Source: Candidatus Moranbacteria bacterium CG_4_8_14_3_um_filter_34_16 (lineage in GTDB: Bacteria; Patescibacteriota; Minisyncoccia; Moranbacterales; UBA2206). From it: 7,875 nucleotides of DNA. Numbering within the stretch: position 1 is the first letter of the stretch; the number at the start of each line of letters is the position of its first letter. The notes beneath the pieces were generated by a model. It made no database searches. It saw only the letters and a list, made by a program, of their open reading frames with translations, and had not been told where the DNA came from. Both the position numbers and the translations under genes were made by a program. The stretch lies in contig PFHO01000036.1 in assembly GCA_002782345.1 (NCBI GenBank), positions 1 to 7,875 on the forward strand. The letters are read 5' to 3'. Below, one piece after another: positions 1-5,941 of the stretch.

Positions 1-214
1 ATATTTAGAATGAAAAAATGAATTAAAATTATATGCTAAAATTGCCAAACTTAGAAGAAACAAGCTCGATAAAAATAAATTAAATTTTTTGTTTATTTTC
101 ACTTTTATTTTAATAAGAAATTATGATTGGATTATATCACAAAAAAATTATACCAACAAAAATTGATAACTTTCCTGAATTAGCATCATTATATATTTCT
201 GATTTTTGGAAAAA
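1..214. other. Left-edge intergenic stretch without a convincing gene
   Basis: This very A+T-rich stretch lies downstream of lemA. No long reading frame enters it from the left edge on either strand. It contains a good leftward sigma70-type promoter (listed separately), so the next gene on the minus strand probably starts beyond the window. A 31-codon plus-strand frame (123-218) ends on the lemA stop codon and is discussed as a finding, not called as a gene. No strong intrinsic terminator is visible after lemA: only a short AT-only inverted repeat occurs near 203-216. Confidence 0.6.
131..159 (-). promoter_or_regulatory. Sigma70-type promoter facing the left edge
   Basis: On the minus strand, TTGTTG (159-154) is followed by a 17-nt spacer and a perfect TATAAT (136-131). 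Transcription would start near 124 and run out of the window to the left. The spacer itself contains another TATAAT-like word. The match is good, but the flanking DNA is so A+T-rich that TATAAT words are expected often. The correct 17-nt spacing and the position just after lemA support a real promoter for the next gene, which lies outside the window. Confidence 0.5.
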
Positions 215-766
215 TTAGAATTCCACTTTCACCGGTTCTTTTTCTTTTTCATCCGCTTCAAAAAATTCTCGTGCCACAAAGCTCAGCATTCCGGCGATGA
301 TATTGGTTGGAAAAACTTGAATTTTAGTATTAAAGTCTCGCACATTGCCATTGTAAAATCGGCGCGAAGCCATAATTTTATCTTCCGTATCAGTCAACTC
401 CCGTTGCAATTCTAAAAAGTTTTGATTGGCTTTTAATTCTGGATAATTTTCACTGACAGCAAACAAAGATTTCAATGTTCCGCTGAGCATATTTTCCGCT
501 TCTGCTTTCTCATGGGTTGAACCGGCGTTCATCGCTCGCGTTCGCGCTTCTGTCACTTTTTCAAACAATTCTCTTTCATGCGTTGCATAACCTTTGACCG
601 TATTGACTAAATTCGGAATCAAATCATAACGTCTTTTAAGTTGAACATCAATATCGCTCCAAGCTTCATCCACTCGGTTTTTAAGTTTGATAAGTCCGTT
701 ATACATTCTCACTAGCCAAAGCGCTGACACGACTAAAATTGCCAAAATAACATAGAAAACAATCAT
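215..766 (-). CDS. lemA: LemA family membrane-anchored protein
   Basis: The 183-aa protein has the full LemA layout. A single N-terminal membrane helix (about residues 2-20) is followed by a long helical, probably extracytoplasmic domain. Family hallmarks are RRYDLIPNLVNTVKGYATHE (45-64), a block around AVSENYPELKAN (103-114), and LQRELTDTEDKIMASRRFYN (120-139). The tail is acidic and lysine-rich. LemA proteins are widespread, common in Patescibacteria, and of unsettled biochemical role. They often sit beside an HtpX-type protease or TPM-domain gene, but no such partner is visible here. The ATG at 766 is preceded by A/T-rich sequence with no Shine-Dalgarno motif, as for the other genes. Its own promoter (839-867) and an upstream terminator (884-922) suggest a separate transcription unit. 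Family assignment is secure; function is not. Confidence 0.93.
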   Translation of the reverse strand: MIVFYVILAILVVSALWLVRMYNGLIKLKNRVDEAWSDIDVQLKRRYDLIPNLVNTVKGYATHERELFEKVTEARTRAMNAGSTHEKAEAENMLSGTLKSLFAVSENYPELKANQNFLELQRELTDTEDKIMASRRFYNGNVRDFNTKIQVFPTNIIAGMLSFVAREFFEADEKEKEPVKVEF

Positions 767-790
767 TTTTTTATTTGAGGTTTTTAGTTC

Positions 791-803
791 CGAGTCAAAC
801 TCG
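791..803 (-). promoter_or_regulatory. Small hairpin in the lemA leader
   Basis: The predicted lemA leader contains a perfect 5-bp stem, CGAGT/ACTCG, with a TTG triloop, about 25 nt upstream of the start codon. It is one of few G+C-rich spots in the spacer. No T-tract follows, so it is not a terminator. It could stabilise the mRNA 5' region or bind a protein. Its role is unknown, and a 5-bp stem can arise by chance. Confidence 0.3.
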
Positions 804-838
804 ACGCAGATAAACCTGTTTAATTTTATTACATCTCA

Positions 839-867
839 ATAGTAACTTATTTTATAAAAAACGTCAA
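839..867 (-). promoter_or_regulatory. Predicted promoter of lemA
   Basis: On the minus strand TTGACG (867-862), a 17-nt spacer and TACTAT (844-839) form a good sigma70-type promoter. Initiation would fall near 832, giving a leader of about 65 nt before the lemA ATG at 766. It lies just downstream of the terminator at 884-922, as expected for an independent lemA unit. Confidence 0.6.
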
Positions 868-883
868 AATAAAAAAATCCCTC

Positions 884-922
884 AAAAAAAAACGCCTCTT
901 GCTAAAAAATTAACACCTGGCG
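884..922 (-). terminator. Intrinsic terminator upstream of lemA
   Basis: Read on the minus strand, CGCC (922-919) pairs with GGCG (896-893). A second inner stem, TGTTAA/TTAGCA with a TTTT loop and one G-U pair, sits inside a 3x3 internal loop. Nine T's (892-884) follow at once. The GC clamp next to the T-tract is typical of Rho-independent termination. The site lies about 270 nt beyond the fusA stop and after fusA's own terminator, so it more likely ends a separate short transcript (see the candidate RNA) than the str operon. Confidence 0.55.
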
Positions 923-930
923 CTCTTCAA

Positions 931-970
931 CTCTTTTTCTTTCCAATCGCTTACCTTTCAAGAAAAAGAG
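931..970 (-). repeat. 11-bp inverted repeat with 18-nt loop
   Basis: CTCTTTTTCTT (970-960 on the minus strand) is perfectly complementary to AAGAAAAAGAG (941-931). The 18-nt loop is purine-rich and has mixed base composition, unlike the surrounding A/T tracts. No T-tract follows on the minus strand, so this is not a terminator for leftward transcription. It forms the middle hairpin of the candidate RNA. Confidence 0.6.
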
Positions 971-982
971 ATTTTTATTTTT

Positions 983-1017
983 GCGTTTTTGGAAAAATAA
1001 AATTTTTCCAAAAACGC
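983..1017. repeat. Perfect 16-bp inverted repeat, 3-nt loop
   Basis: The arms GCGTTTTTGGAAAAAT (983-998) and its exact complement (1002-1017) are separated by only AAA. The fold is a 35-nt cruciform or RNA hairpin with a GC-clamped base. Neither flank has a proper T-tract: one side continues GACAG, the other AAAAATAAAAAT. It therefore does not look like an ordinary terminator in either direction. It is the longest perfect palindromic structure noticed in the window and is the first hairpin of the candidate RNA. Confidence 0.75.
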
Positions 1018-1041
1018 GACAGTATCAGTTGTGTTTCTCTA

Positions 1042-1071
1042 TCTATAAATAATGTTACAAACAAAAAACAA
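1042..1071 (-). promoter_or_regulatory. Possible promoter of the candidate small RNA
   Basis: On the minus strand TTGTTT (1071-1066) and TATAGA (1047-1042) are separated by 18 nt. Initiation would fall near 1035, just before the three hairpins. The match is moderate (four of six in the -10), and such words are frequent in this A/T-rich DNA. Its position after the fusA terminator is the main support. Confidence 0.3.
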
Positions 1072-1133
1072 ATTTATCTCAATTAACCTTACTGTTATCT
1101 TCCGCAAACTAACTTTTGAAAAACATTTCAAAC

Positions 1134-1157
1134 AAAAAACAGCCATAAAGATGACTG
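1134..1157 (-). terminator. Intrinsic terminator of the rpsL-rpsG-fusA operon
   Basis: On the minus strand CAGTCAT (1157-1151), loop CTTT and ATGGCTG (1146-1140) form a 7-bp stem with one G-U pair, followed directly by six T's (1139-1134). A run of A's precedes the stem. It begins about 37 nt after the fusA stop codon. This is the clearest Rho-independent terminator in the window and marks the end of the str operon. Confidence 0.8.
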
Positions 1158-1194
1158 CTTTTTTTGAAAAACAAAATCTTTTTTTATTAAAAAT

Positions 1195-3285
1195 TTATTT
1201 TTTTCCTCCGCTGATTACCGCTTCCGCCACGCTTTTTGGGACTTCAGCATAATGAGAAAATTCCATAACATAATTAGCTCTGCCTTGAGTCATAGAACGA
1301 AGTTGAGTCGCATAACCAAACATAGCTACCATTGGAATTTCCGAACTTATTTCTTTTACTCTGGCAGATCCTTCTCCACGATCATTCATTTCTTTTATAA
1401 TCCCTCGCTTAGAATTGATATCCCCCACTACATCACCCATAAATTGTTCCGGCGTTATTGCTGTCACTTTCATAACCGGTTCCAAAATTATAGGATTGGC
1501 ACGACGAATGGCTTCCTTGAAAGCCATAGATCCGGCAATTTTAAAGGCGGCCTCTGAAGAATCAACTTCATGAAAAGATCCATCATACACTGTCGCTTTT
1601 ATATCAACAATAGGATATCCCGCCAAAACTCCGCTATTCATCGCTTCTTTCACTCCTTTTTGGATGGCAGGGATATATTCTTGAGGAATAACTCCGCCTT
1701 TAATTTCATCCACAAATTCAAATCCTTCGCCCGGTTCTTGAGGATTTACTTTAATCCAACAATGCCCGTATTGCCCCCGACCGCCAGACTGACGAATATA
1801 TTTGCCTTCCGCTTGCGCTTCTACTTTTATGGTTTCTCGGTAAGCCACTTGCGGTTGACCGATATTCGCCTCCACTTTAAATTCTCGTTTCATTCTATCC
1901 ACAATAATGTCCAAATGAAGTTCGCCCATTCCTGAAATAATTGTCTGACCGGTTTCTTCATCAGTTCTCACTTTGAAAGTAGGATCTTCCTCCGCTAATT
2001 TTCTCAGCGCCAACCCCATTTTTTCTTGATCCGCTTTTGTTTTTGGTTCTACGGCAATAGAAATAACCGGTTCCGGAAAAGTGATTGATTCCAAAAGAAC
2101 AGGTTTATTTTCATCGCAAAGAGTGTCTCCAGTAGTAGTATCTTTCATCCCCACAAGAGCGCCAATATCTCCAGTATAAATCTCGGCAATTTCTTCTCTA
2201 TGATTGGCATGCATACGAAGAATTCGGCTAGCGCGTTCTTTTTTTCCTTTGGAAGAATTCAAAATATACGACCCCGCTTTCAATGTTCCGGAATAAACTC
2301 TAAAAAAAGTAAGTTGCCCCACAAAAGGATCAGTCGCCACTTTGAACGCTAAAGCAGAAAAAGGAGCGTTATCGTCAAATTTTATCTCTATTTCTTTCTC
2401 AATATCATCAATATCCATTCCTTTTATATTGGGAACATCAGTGGGTGCCGGCAAATAATCCACTACCGCGTCAAGAATCAATTGCACTCCCTTATTTCTA
2501 AGCGCTGTTCCGGTAAAAACAGGCACTAATTTTGTTCCAATAACTGATTTTCTGAGCGCTTGTTTTAACTCATTTTGGCTTATTTCTTCCCCATTTAAAT
2601 ATTTTTCTGTCAATGTGTCATCTGTTTCGGAAATTTTTTCTACCATTTTTTCTCTCCACTCTTTGGATTTTTCTAACAGATCTTCCGGGATATCTTCTTC
2701 GTTGACAATTTCACCCATCTCGCCGGAAAAAGTGTATGCTTTCATTTTTATAAGATCCACCACCCCTCTGAAATCGCCTCTTTCCCCTATCGGAATCTGA
2801 AGCGCCAAAGCGTTGGGAGTTAATCTTTTCCAAATAGTGTCAAGAGCATAATAGAAATCAGCCCCTTCTTTGTCTATTTTATTTATAAAACAAATTCTTG
2901 GGACATTGTATTTATCCGCTTGACGCCAAACAGTTTCCGATTGAGGTTCCACCCCTTCTTTTCCATCAAAAACAACTACGCCTCCGTCCAAAACACGAAG
3001 CGATCTTTCCACTTCCACAGTAAAATCAACATGACCGGGAGTATCAATAATATTAATGCGATGATTTTTCCAATAGCAAGTGGTTGTCGCGCTGGTAATT
3101 GTTATACCTCTTTCTTTTTCCTGTTCCATCCAGTCCATCGTTGCCTGACCTTCATGAACCTCTCCAATTTTATGAGTGATTCCGGTATAAAACAAAACTC
3201 GCTCGGTTGTAGTTGTTTTTCCGGCGTCAATATGAGCGATAATTCCAATATTCCTATATTTATCTATAGGATAATTTCTAGCCAT
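1195..3285 (-). CDS. fusA: Translation elongation factor G
   Basis: The 696-aa protein has normal EF-G length. EF-G is the cytosolic ribosomal GTPase that drives tRNA-mRNA translocation and, with RRF, ribosome recycling. The GTPase domain shows the P-loop AHIDAGKTT (17-25), switch I RGITI (59-63), DTPGH (81-85), NKID (135-138; NKMD is commoner) and a G5-like GTAL (259-262). An EF-G-specific G' insert lies at about 160-250. Domain II starts near 309, domain III near 405, domain IV includes GGRGQYGH (501-508), and domain V runs from about 606 to the end. It is the last gene of a short str operon, 113 bp after rpsG and followed by a strong terminator. tuf, the usual next gene, is absent. The ATG start matches the family N-terminus. 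No Shine-Dalgarno is visible, only AT-rich leader. Confidence 0.98.
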   Translation of the reverse strand: MARNYPIDKYRNIGIIAHIDAGKTTTTERVLFYTGITHKIGEVHEGQATMDWMEQEKERGITITSATTTCYWKNHRINIIDTPGHVDFTVEVERSLRVLDGGVVVFDGKEGVEPQSETVWRQADKYNVPRICFINKIDKEGADFYYALDTIWKRLTPNALALQIPIGERGDFRGVVDLIKMKAYTFSGEMGEIVNEEDIPEDLLEKSKEWREKMVEKISETDDTLTEKYLNGEEISQNELKQALRKSVIGTKLVPVFTGTALRNKGVQLILDAVVDYLPAPTDVPNIKGMDIDDIEKEIEIKFDDNAPFSALAFKVATDPFVGQLTFFRVYSGTLKAGSYILNSSKGKKERASRILRMHANHREEIAEIYTGDIGALVGMKDTTTGDTLCDENKPVLLESITFPEPVISIAVEPKTKADQEKMGLALRKLAEEDPTFKVRTDEETGQTIISGMGELHLDIIVDRMKREFKVEANIGQPQVAYRETIKVEAQAEGKYIRQSGGRGQYGHCWIKVNPQEPGEGFEFVDEIKGGVIPQEYIPAIQKGVKEAMNSGVLAGYPIVDIKATVYDGSFHEVDSSEAAFKIAGSMAFKEAIRRANPIILEPVMKVTAITPEQFMGDVVGDINSKRGIIKEMNDRGEGSARVKEISSEIPMVAMFGYATQLRSMTQGRANYVMEFSHYAEVPKSVAEAVISGGKK

Positions 3286-3357
3286 AAATTTATAAATTCT
3301 TTAAAAAAATAATTGAATCTAAAAAAAAATTATTCTATTTGCTAAAAATGCAAAACG

Positions 3358-3375
3358 CCTTTTGAAATTAAAAGG
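3358..3375 (-). promoter_or_regulatory. Hairpin in the rpsG-fusA spacer
   Basis: CCTTTT and AAAAGG form a perfect 6-bp stem with a 6-nt loop, starting 24 nt after the rpsG stop. CGTTTTGC follows, then a second weak stem TTTGC/GCAAA (3338-3354) and a run of nine T's (3329-3321). The set could act as a leaky terminator or RNA processing site that sets the fusA to rpsG ratio. The stems are weak and the role is inference. Confidence 0.3.
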
Positions 3376-3398
3376 TCTTTCAATTTTATCCTTATTTT

Positions 3399-3866
3399 TT
3401 AGGCAAAGTGAGCAAAAGCTTTATTGGCTTCCGCCATTCTATGCACCTCTTCTCTTTTTTTCATAGCAACTCCGACTTTATTGGACGCATCAATCAATTC
3501 ATCCGCCAATTTCTCCGCCATTTTACGACCCTTTTTGGAATCAGCCGCTTTTTTTATCCATCTAATTGCCAAAATAACCCTTCTTTCTCCCGCAACCGGA
3601 ATAGGCACTTGATAATTGGAACCACCCACTCTTCTGGATTTCAGCTCAACTAAAGGCGAAACATTTTTTATCGCTTGTTCAAAAATATTAAGACCGCCTT
3701 TTTTAGTTTTTTCATGAATAATATCAAAAGATTCATAAATTATTTTTTCCGCCAATGTTTTCTTCCCTTCTTTCAAAATTTTGGCGGTAAATTTTCCCAC
3801 CAAAACATTGCCGTATTTGGAATCCGGTTTGACATTTTTTTGATAAACTCTTTTTCTTCTTGGCAT
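3399..3866 (-). CDS. rpsG: 30S ribosomal protein S7
   Basis: The 155-aa protein matches the normal length of S7, the primary 16S rRNA-binding protein that nucleates the 30S head and contacts the E-site tRNA and mRNA. The N-terminus MPRRKRV is typical. The beta-hairpin signature LKSRRVGGSNYQVPIPV (75-91) and the C-terminal helix KREEVHRMAEANKAFAHF (137-154) are both present. It lies between rpsL (142-bp spacer) and fusA (113-bp spacer), the classic str order. In E. coli S7 represses its own operon by binding the rpsL-rpsG spacer; whether that holds here cannot be read directly. The ATG has AAAGG only one base upstream, too close to serve as a normal ribosome binding site. Confidence 0.98.
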   Translation of the reverse strand: MPRRKRVYQKNVKPDSKYGNVLVGKFTAKILKEGKKTLAEKIIYESFDIIHEKTKKGGLNIFEQAIKNVSPLVELKSRRVGGSNYQVPIPVAGERRVILAIRWIKKAADSKKGRKMAEKLADELIDASNKVGVAMKKREEVHRMAEANKAFAHFA

Positions 3867-4008
3867 ACCTTTATTATTGTTATCTTATTTTTATTTAGAC
3901 AAATTGGAAGCAAAAATTCTTTATTCGTTATTTGTTTGCAAAACTTTCAATCAGTTTCTCATTTATTATTATCTGAATTATACCCTTTCATTAAATTTCA
4001 AAAAGAAA

Positions 4009-4428
4009 TTATCCTTTCGCTTTTTCAACTTTTGAACCATATTTGCTTCTTCCTCTTTTTCGGTTGGAAACTCCGGCGCTATCCAAAACTCCTCGCACTA
4101 TGTGGTATCTCACTCCCGGCAAATCTTTTACTCTTCCGCCTCTAATCATAACAATAGAATGCTCTTGCAAATTATGTCCCACTCCGGGAATATAGGCGGT
4201 AACTTCCATCCCGTTGGTAAGCTTAACTCTAGCAATTTTTCTCAGAGCCGAGTTAGGTTTTTTAGGCGTAGTAGTAGAAACCTTCACGCATACTCCTCTT
4301 TTAAAAGGACTGCCTGTCGTTATCGGTTTATTTTTTAAAGTGTTAAAAACATACTTAAGAGCGGGAGTTTTTGATTTCCTCTCTCCTGTTTTTCGCGGTT
4401 TCTTTTTCAACTGATTTATAGTAGGCAT
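4009..4428 (-). CDS. rpsL: 30S ribosomal protein S12
   Basis: The 139-aa protein is S12, a decoding-centre protein that helps monitor codon-anticodon pairing. It is the long form, with about 13 extra residues between PAL (22-24) and KRGVC (43-47) compared with E. coli, as in Bacillus-type S12. The universal TTTPKKPNSALRKIARVKLTNG (52-73) and GHNLQEHSIVMIRGGRVKDLPG (84-105) are intact. K56 and K101 correspond to the streptomycin-resistance positions and are wild type. D102 is the family's methylthiolated aspartate. It is first in the operon, behind a near-consensus promoter (4523-4551) and a leader of about 90 nt with a 5' hairpin. The start MPTINQL matches the family. A weak AGAAGA lies close upstream of the ATG. 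Confidence 0.98.
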   Translation of the reverse strand: MPTINQLKKKPRKTGERKSKTPALKYVFNTLKNKPITTGSPFKRGVCVKVSTTTPKKPNSALRKIARVKLTNGMEVTAYIPGVGHNLQEHSIVMIRGGRVKDLPGVRYHIVRGVLDSAGVSNRKRGRSKYGSKVEKAKG

Positions 4429-4491
4429 AATCTTCTTTTTTGATTAAATTTTAATTGAGTTTCACAATCAAATAAATAACTTTAACGAAAC

Positions 4492-4517
4492 AAAAACACT
4501 GCCACAACGGGTCAGCG
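4492..4517 (-). promoter_or_regulatory. 5'-terminal leader hairpin of the rpsL operon
   Basis: On the minus strand the segment 4517-4497 folds as CGCTG, a bulged A, CC, a 6-nt loop CGTTGT, then GGCAGTG. This gives a 7-bp stem with one G-U pair, followed by five T's (4496-4492). It is the only G+C-rich patch in the ftsZ-rpsL spacer. It starts within a base or two of the transcription start predicted from the promoter. It could protect the mRNA 5' end, act as an early attenuator, or serve as a terminator for readthrough from ftsZ. Confidence 0.45.
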
Positions 4518-4522
4518 AAGCA

Positions 4523-4551
4523 ATGATACGACATTTTTAAAAATATGTCAA
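4523..4551 (-). promoter_or_regulatory. Strong promoter of rpsL-rpsG-fusA
   Basis: A perfect TTGACA (4551-4546), a 17-nt spacer and TATCAT (4528-4523) lie on the minus strand, with initiation expected near 4516. This is the best -35 plus spacing match in the window, fitting a highly expressed ribosomal operon. A nearly perfect 20-bp palindrome (4530-4549) covers most of the -35 and the spacer. Confidence 0.75.
4530..4549. repeat. Imperfect 20-bp palindrome over the rpsL promoter
   Basis: GACAT and ATGTC arms flank an A/T core. Eight of ten positions pair, with one mismatched pair and a T-T centre. It overlaps the last four bases of the -35 box and nearly the whole spacer, which is where a repressor or activator operator could sit. 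The -35 hexamer itself supplies the GACA half, so part of the symmetry may be coincidental. Confidence 0.35.
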
Positions 4552-4571
4552 TAATACTTCGTAAAAAATGG

Positions 4572-4597
4572 AAAAAAATTTGATTAAAACAAATTTT
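4572..4597 (-). terminator. Weak AT-rich terminator candidate after ftsZ
   Basis: AAAATTTG (4597-4590 on the minus strand) pairs with CAAATTTT (4582-4575) across a 7-nt loop, and the T-run continues to 4572. The 8-bp stem contains a single G-C pair, so it would be weak. It lies about 43 nt after the ftsZ stop and upstream of the rpsL promoter, the right place for ending the ftsZ transcript. Confidence 0.35.
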
Positions 4598-4639
4598 CAA
4601 ATATACATTTCCTTCCAAAAAATTGAAAAAATAACAAAA

Positions 4640-5869
4640 TTATTTTTTCATTTTTCTTCTTATAAAGGCTGGAATTTCCAAATCATCATCTTCATTATTT
4701 TCTTCAGCTTCCTTAAAACTTTTAGAAAAATTTCTTTTAATTTTCGGAGGAACTTTTTCTTCAATAATCATCTTGGATTCAAAATCTTCCGAAAAAGTCA
4801 TTCTGTCTGTTCTTTCAATTTCATCCGTCTTAACATTTTTTTCTTCTCGTGATTGATTTTCTTTTGCCACGCTAATTCTAGACATTTTTTGCATAGGAGA
4901 AATGCTATTTCTATCCGTGTCAAAACCGGTAGCCACTACCGTTATTTGCACTTCGCCTTTTCTCATTGTTTCATCCACCACCGCCCCAAAAATAACTTTG
5001 GCGTTAGGATCAATGGATTCAGTGATAATATTCGCCGCTTCATTTATTTCCAACATTGTAAGATCGGAGGAACCACTAACATTAAACAAAACTCCTTTGG
5101 CGCCATCAATGGAAAGTTCCAAAAGCGGGCTATTGATCGCTGCTTTAGCGGCTTCCAATGATCGATTTTCTCCGGATCCAATTCCAATTCCCATAAGCGC
5201 GGAGCCGCTATCTGACATAATCGCTTTTACATCGGCAAAATCTACATTGACAATTCCCGGTTTTATAATTAGATCAGAAATTCCCTGCACTCCTTGACGC
5301 AAAACATCATCCACAATTTTGAAAGAATTTATGAGTGTGGTTTTCTTATCAATAATTTGAAGCAATTTGTCATTAGGAATAATGATAAGAGTATCTACTC
5401 TTTCACGAAGATTTTCCAACGCTTCCTCCGCGATTGCTCGTCTTTGAGCACCCTCAAAGCTAAATGGTTTGGTGACTACCGCCACAGTTAACGCTCCTAA
5501 TTCTTTGGAAGTTTCCACTACAATTGAAGATGCTCCAGATCCGGTTCCTCCCCCCAACCCGCAAGTAACAAAAACCATATCCGCTCCCTTTAGAACTTCC
5601 TGAATTTCATCCCGATTTTCTTCCGCCGCTTGGCGACCCACATCTGGATTCATCCCCGCTCCTAATCCTTTGGTTAGATTTTTTCCTATATGCACTTTTT
5701 CAGCCGCTTTATTATGATGAAGATCTTGCGCGTCGGTATTGATTGCCACAAATTCCACTCCTTTAAGCTTTGCGTCAATCATGCGACTAATCGCATGCCC
5801 TCCCGATCCGCCAACACCAACAACCTTAATTCTAGCAAAAGTTTCTACCGGTGGTTTTATCTCAGCCAT
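4640..5869 (-). CDS. ftsZ: Cell division protein FtsZ
   Basis: This 409-aa tubulin-like GTPase polymerises at midcell into the Z-ring that organises septal wall synthesis. The GTP-binding signature GGGTGSG lies at 106-112, with VGVGGSGGHA (17-26) as the first nucleotide loop. The T7 loop NVDFADVKAIM (208-218) supplies the catalytic aspartates D210 and D213 for the neighbouring subunit. The globular domain ends near 318. A charged linker of about 75 residues follows, then a clear conserved C-terminal peptide DDLEIPAFIRR (395-405) with a basic end KMKK. That peptide binds FtsA, whose gene lies directly upstream across a 167-bp spacer carrying its own promoter (5942-5971). The start MAEIKPP is a normal FtsZ N-terminus. 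No Shine-Dalgarno is visible. Confidence 0.98.
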   Translation of the reverse strand: MAEIKPPVETFARIKVVGVGGSGGHAISRMIDAKLKGVEFVAINTDAQDLHHNKAAEKVHIGKNLTKGLGAGMNPDVGRQAAEENRDEIQEVLKGADMVFVTCGLGGGTGSGASSIVVETSKELGALTVAVVTKPFSFEGAQRRAIAEEALENLRERVDTLIIIPNDKLLQIIDKKTTLINSFKIVDDVLRQGVQGISDLIIKPGIVNVDFADVKAIMSDSGSALMGIGIGSGENRSLEAAKAAINSPLLELSIDGAKGVLFNVSGSSDLTMLEINEAANIITESIDPNAKVIFGAVVDETMRKGEVQITVVATGFDTDRNSISPMQKMSRISVAKENQSREEKNVKTDEIERTDRMTFSEDFESKMIIEEKVPPKIKRNFSKSFKEAEENNEDDDLEIPAFIRRKMKK

Positions 5870-5941
5870 ATATTTTATAAATCAATTATAAATGCAAATT
5901 ATTTTTAAAAAAATAGAAAAAGAAAATCTCATCAGTATTTA

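Larger units (their letters stand above)
884..1035 (-). ncRNA. Candidate structured small RNA, family unknown
   Basis: This segment lies between the fusA terminator and the lemA promoter and has no credible reading frame. On the minus strand it shows, in order, a perfect 16-bp hairpin (1017-983), an 11-bp hairpin with an 18-nt mixed-sequence loop (970-931), and a terminator stem followed by nine T's (922-884). A possible promoter lies just upstream (1071-1042), which would place the 5' end near 1035 and give an RNA of about 150 nt. I do not recognise 4.5S SRP RNA (no GGAA-loop/AGCAG domain), 6S RNA, tmRNA or RNase P RNA in it. The hairpins are seen directly; transcription and function are inferred. 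It could instead be a set of unrelated hairpins or a long 3' UTR remnant. Confidence 0.35.

Noticed and set aside
884..1035. Known housekeeping RNA (SRP, 6S, tmRNA, RNase P) in the fusA-lemA spacer
   Set aside because: None of the signature motifs or overall folds of these RNAs is visible. The segment is also too short for tmRNA or RNase P.
1052..1252. Plus-strand frame of 66 codons next to the fusA 3' end
   Set aside because: Composition is low-complexity Lys/Phe/Asn from A/T tracts, it runs across the fusA terminator and into fusA antisense, and it has no recognisable domain.
1570..1935. Long plus-strand frames opposite fusA, rpsG, rpsL, ftsZ and ftsA
   Set aside because: They are antisense shadows of secure genes, rich in Phe, Ser, His and Arg as expected from reverse complements of this codon usage, and none resembles a protein family.
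3977..3982. Perfect TATAAT in the rpsL-rpsG spacer
   Set aside because: No acceptable -35 lies 16-18 nt upstream (CTTTTT), and rpsG is expected to be co-transcribed with rpsL. A minor internal promoter cannot be excluded.
5885..5890. Perfect TATAAT close to the ftsZ start codon
   Set aside because: The hexamer 17 nt upstream is only T's, and the promoter at 5942-5971 is much better. TATAAT is frequent in such A/T-rich spacers.
5925..5935. CTGATGA word in the ftsZ leader, resembling the hammerhead ribozyme core
   Set aside because: There is no matching GAAA core or the three stems around it, so the word is a coincidence.
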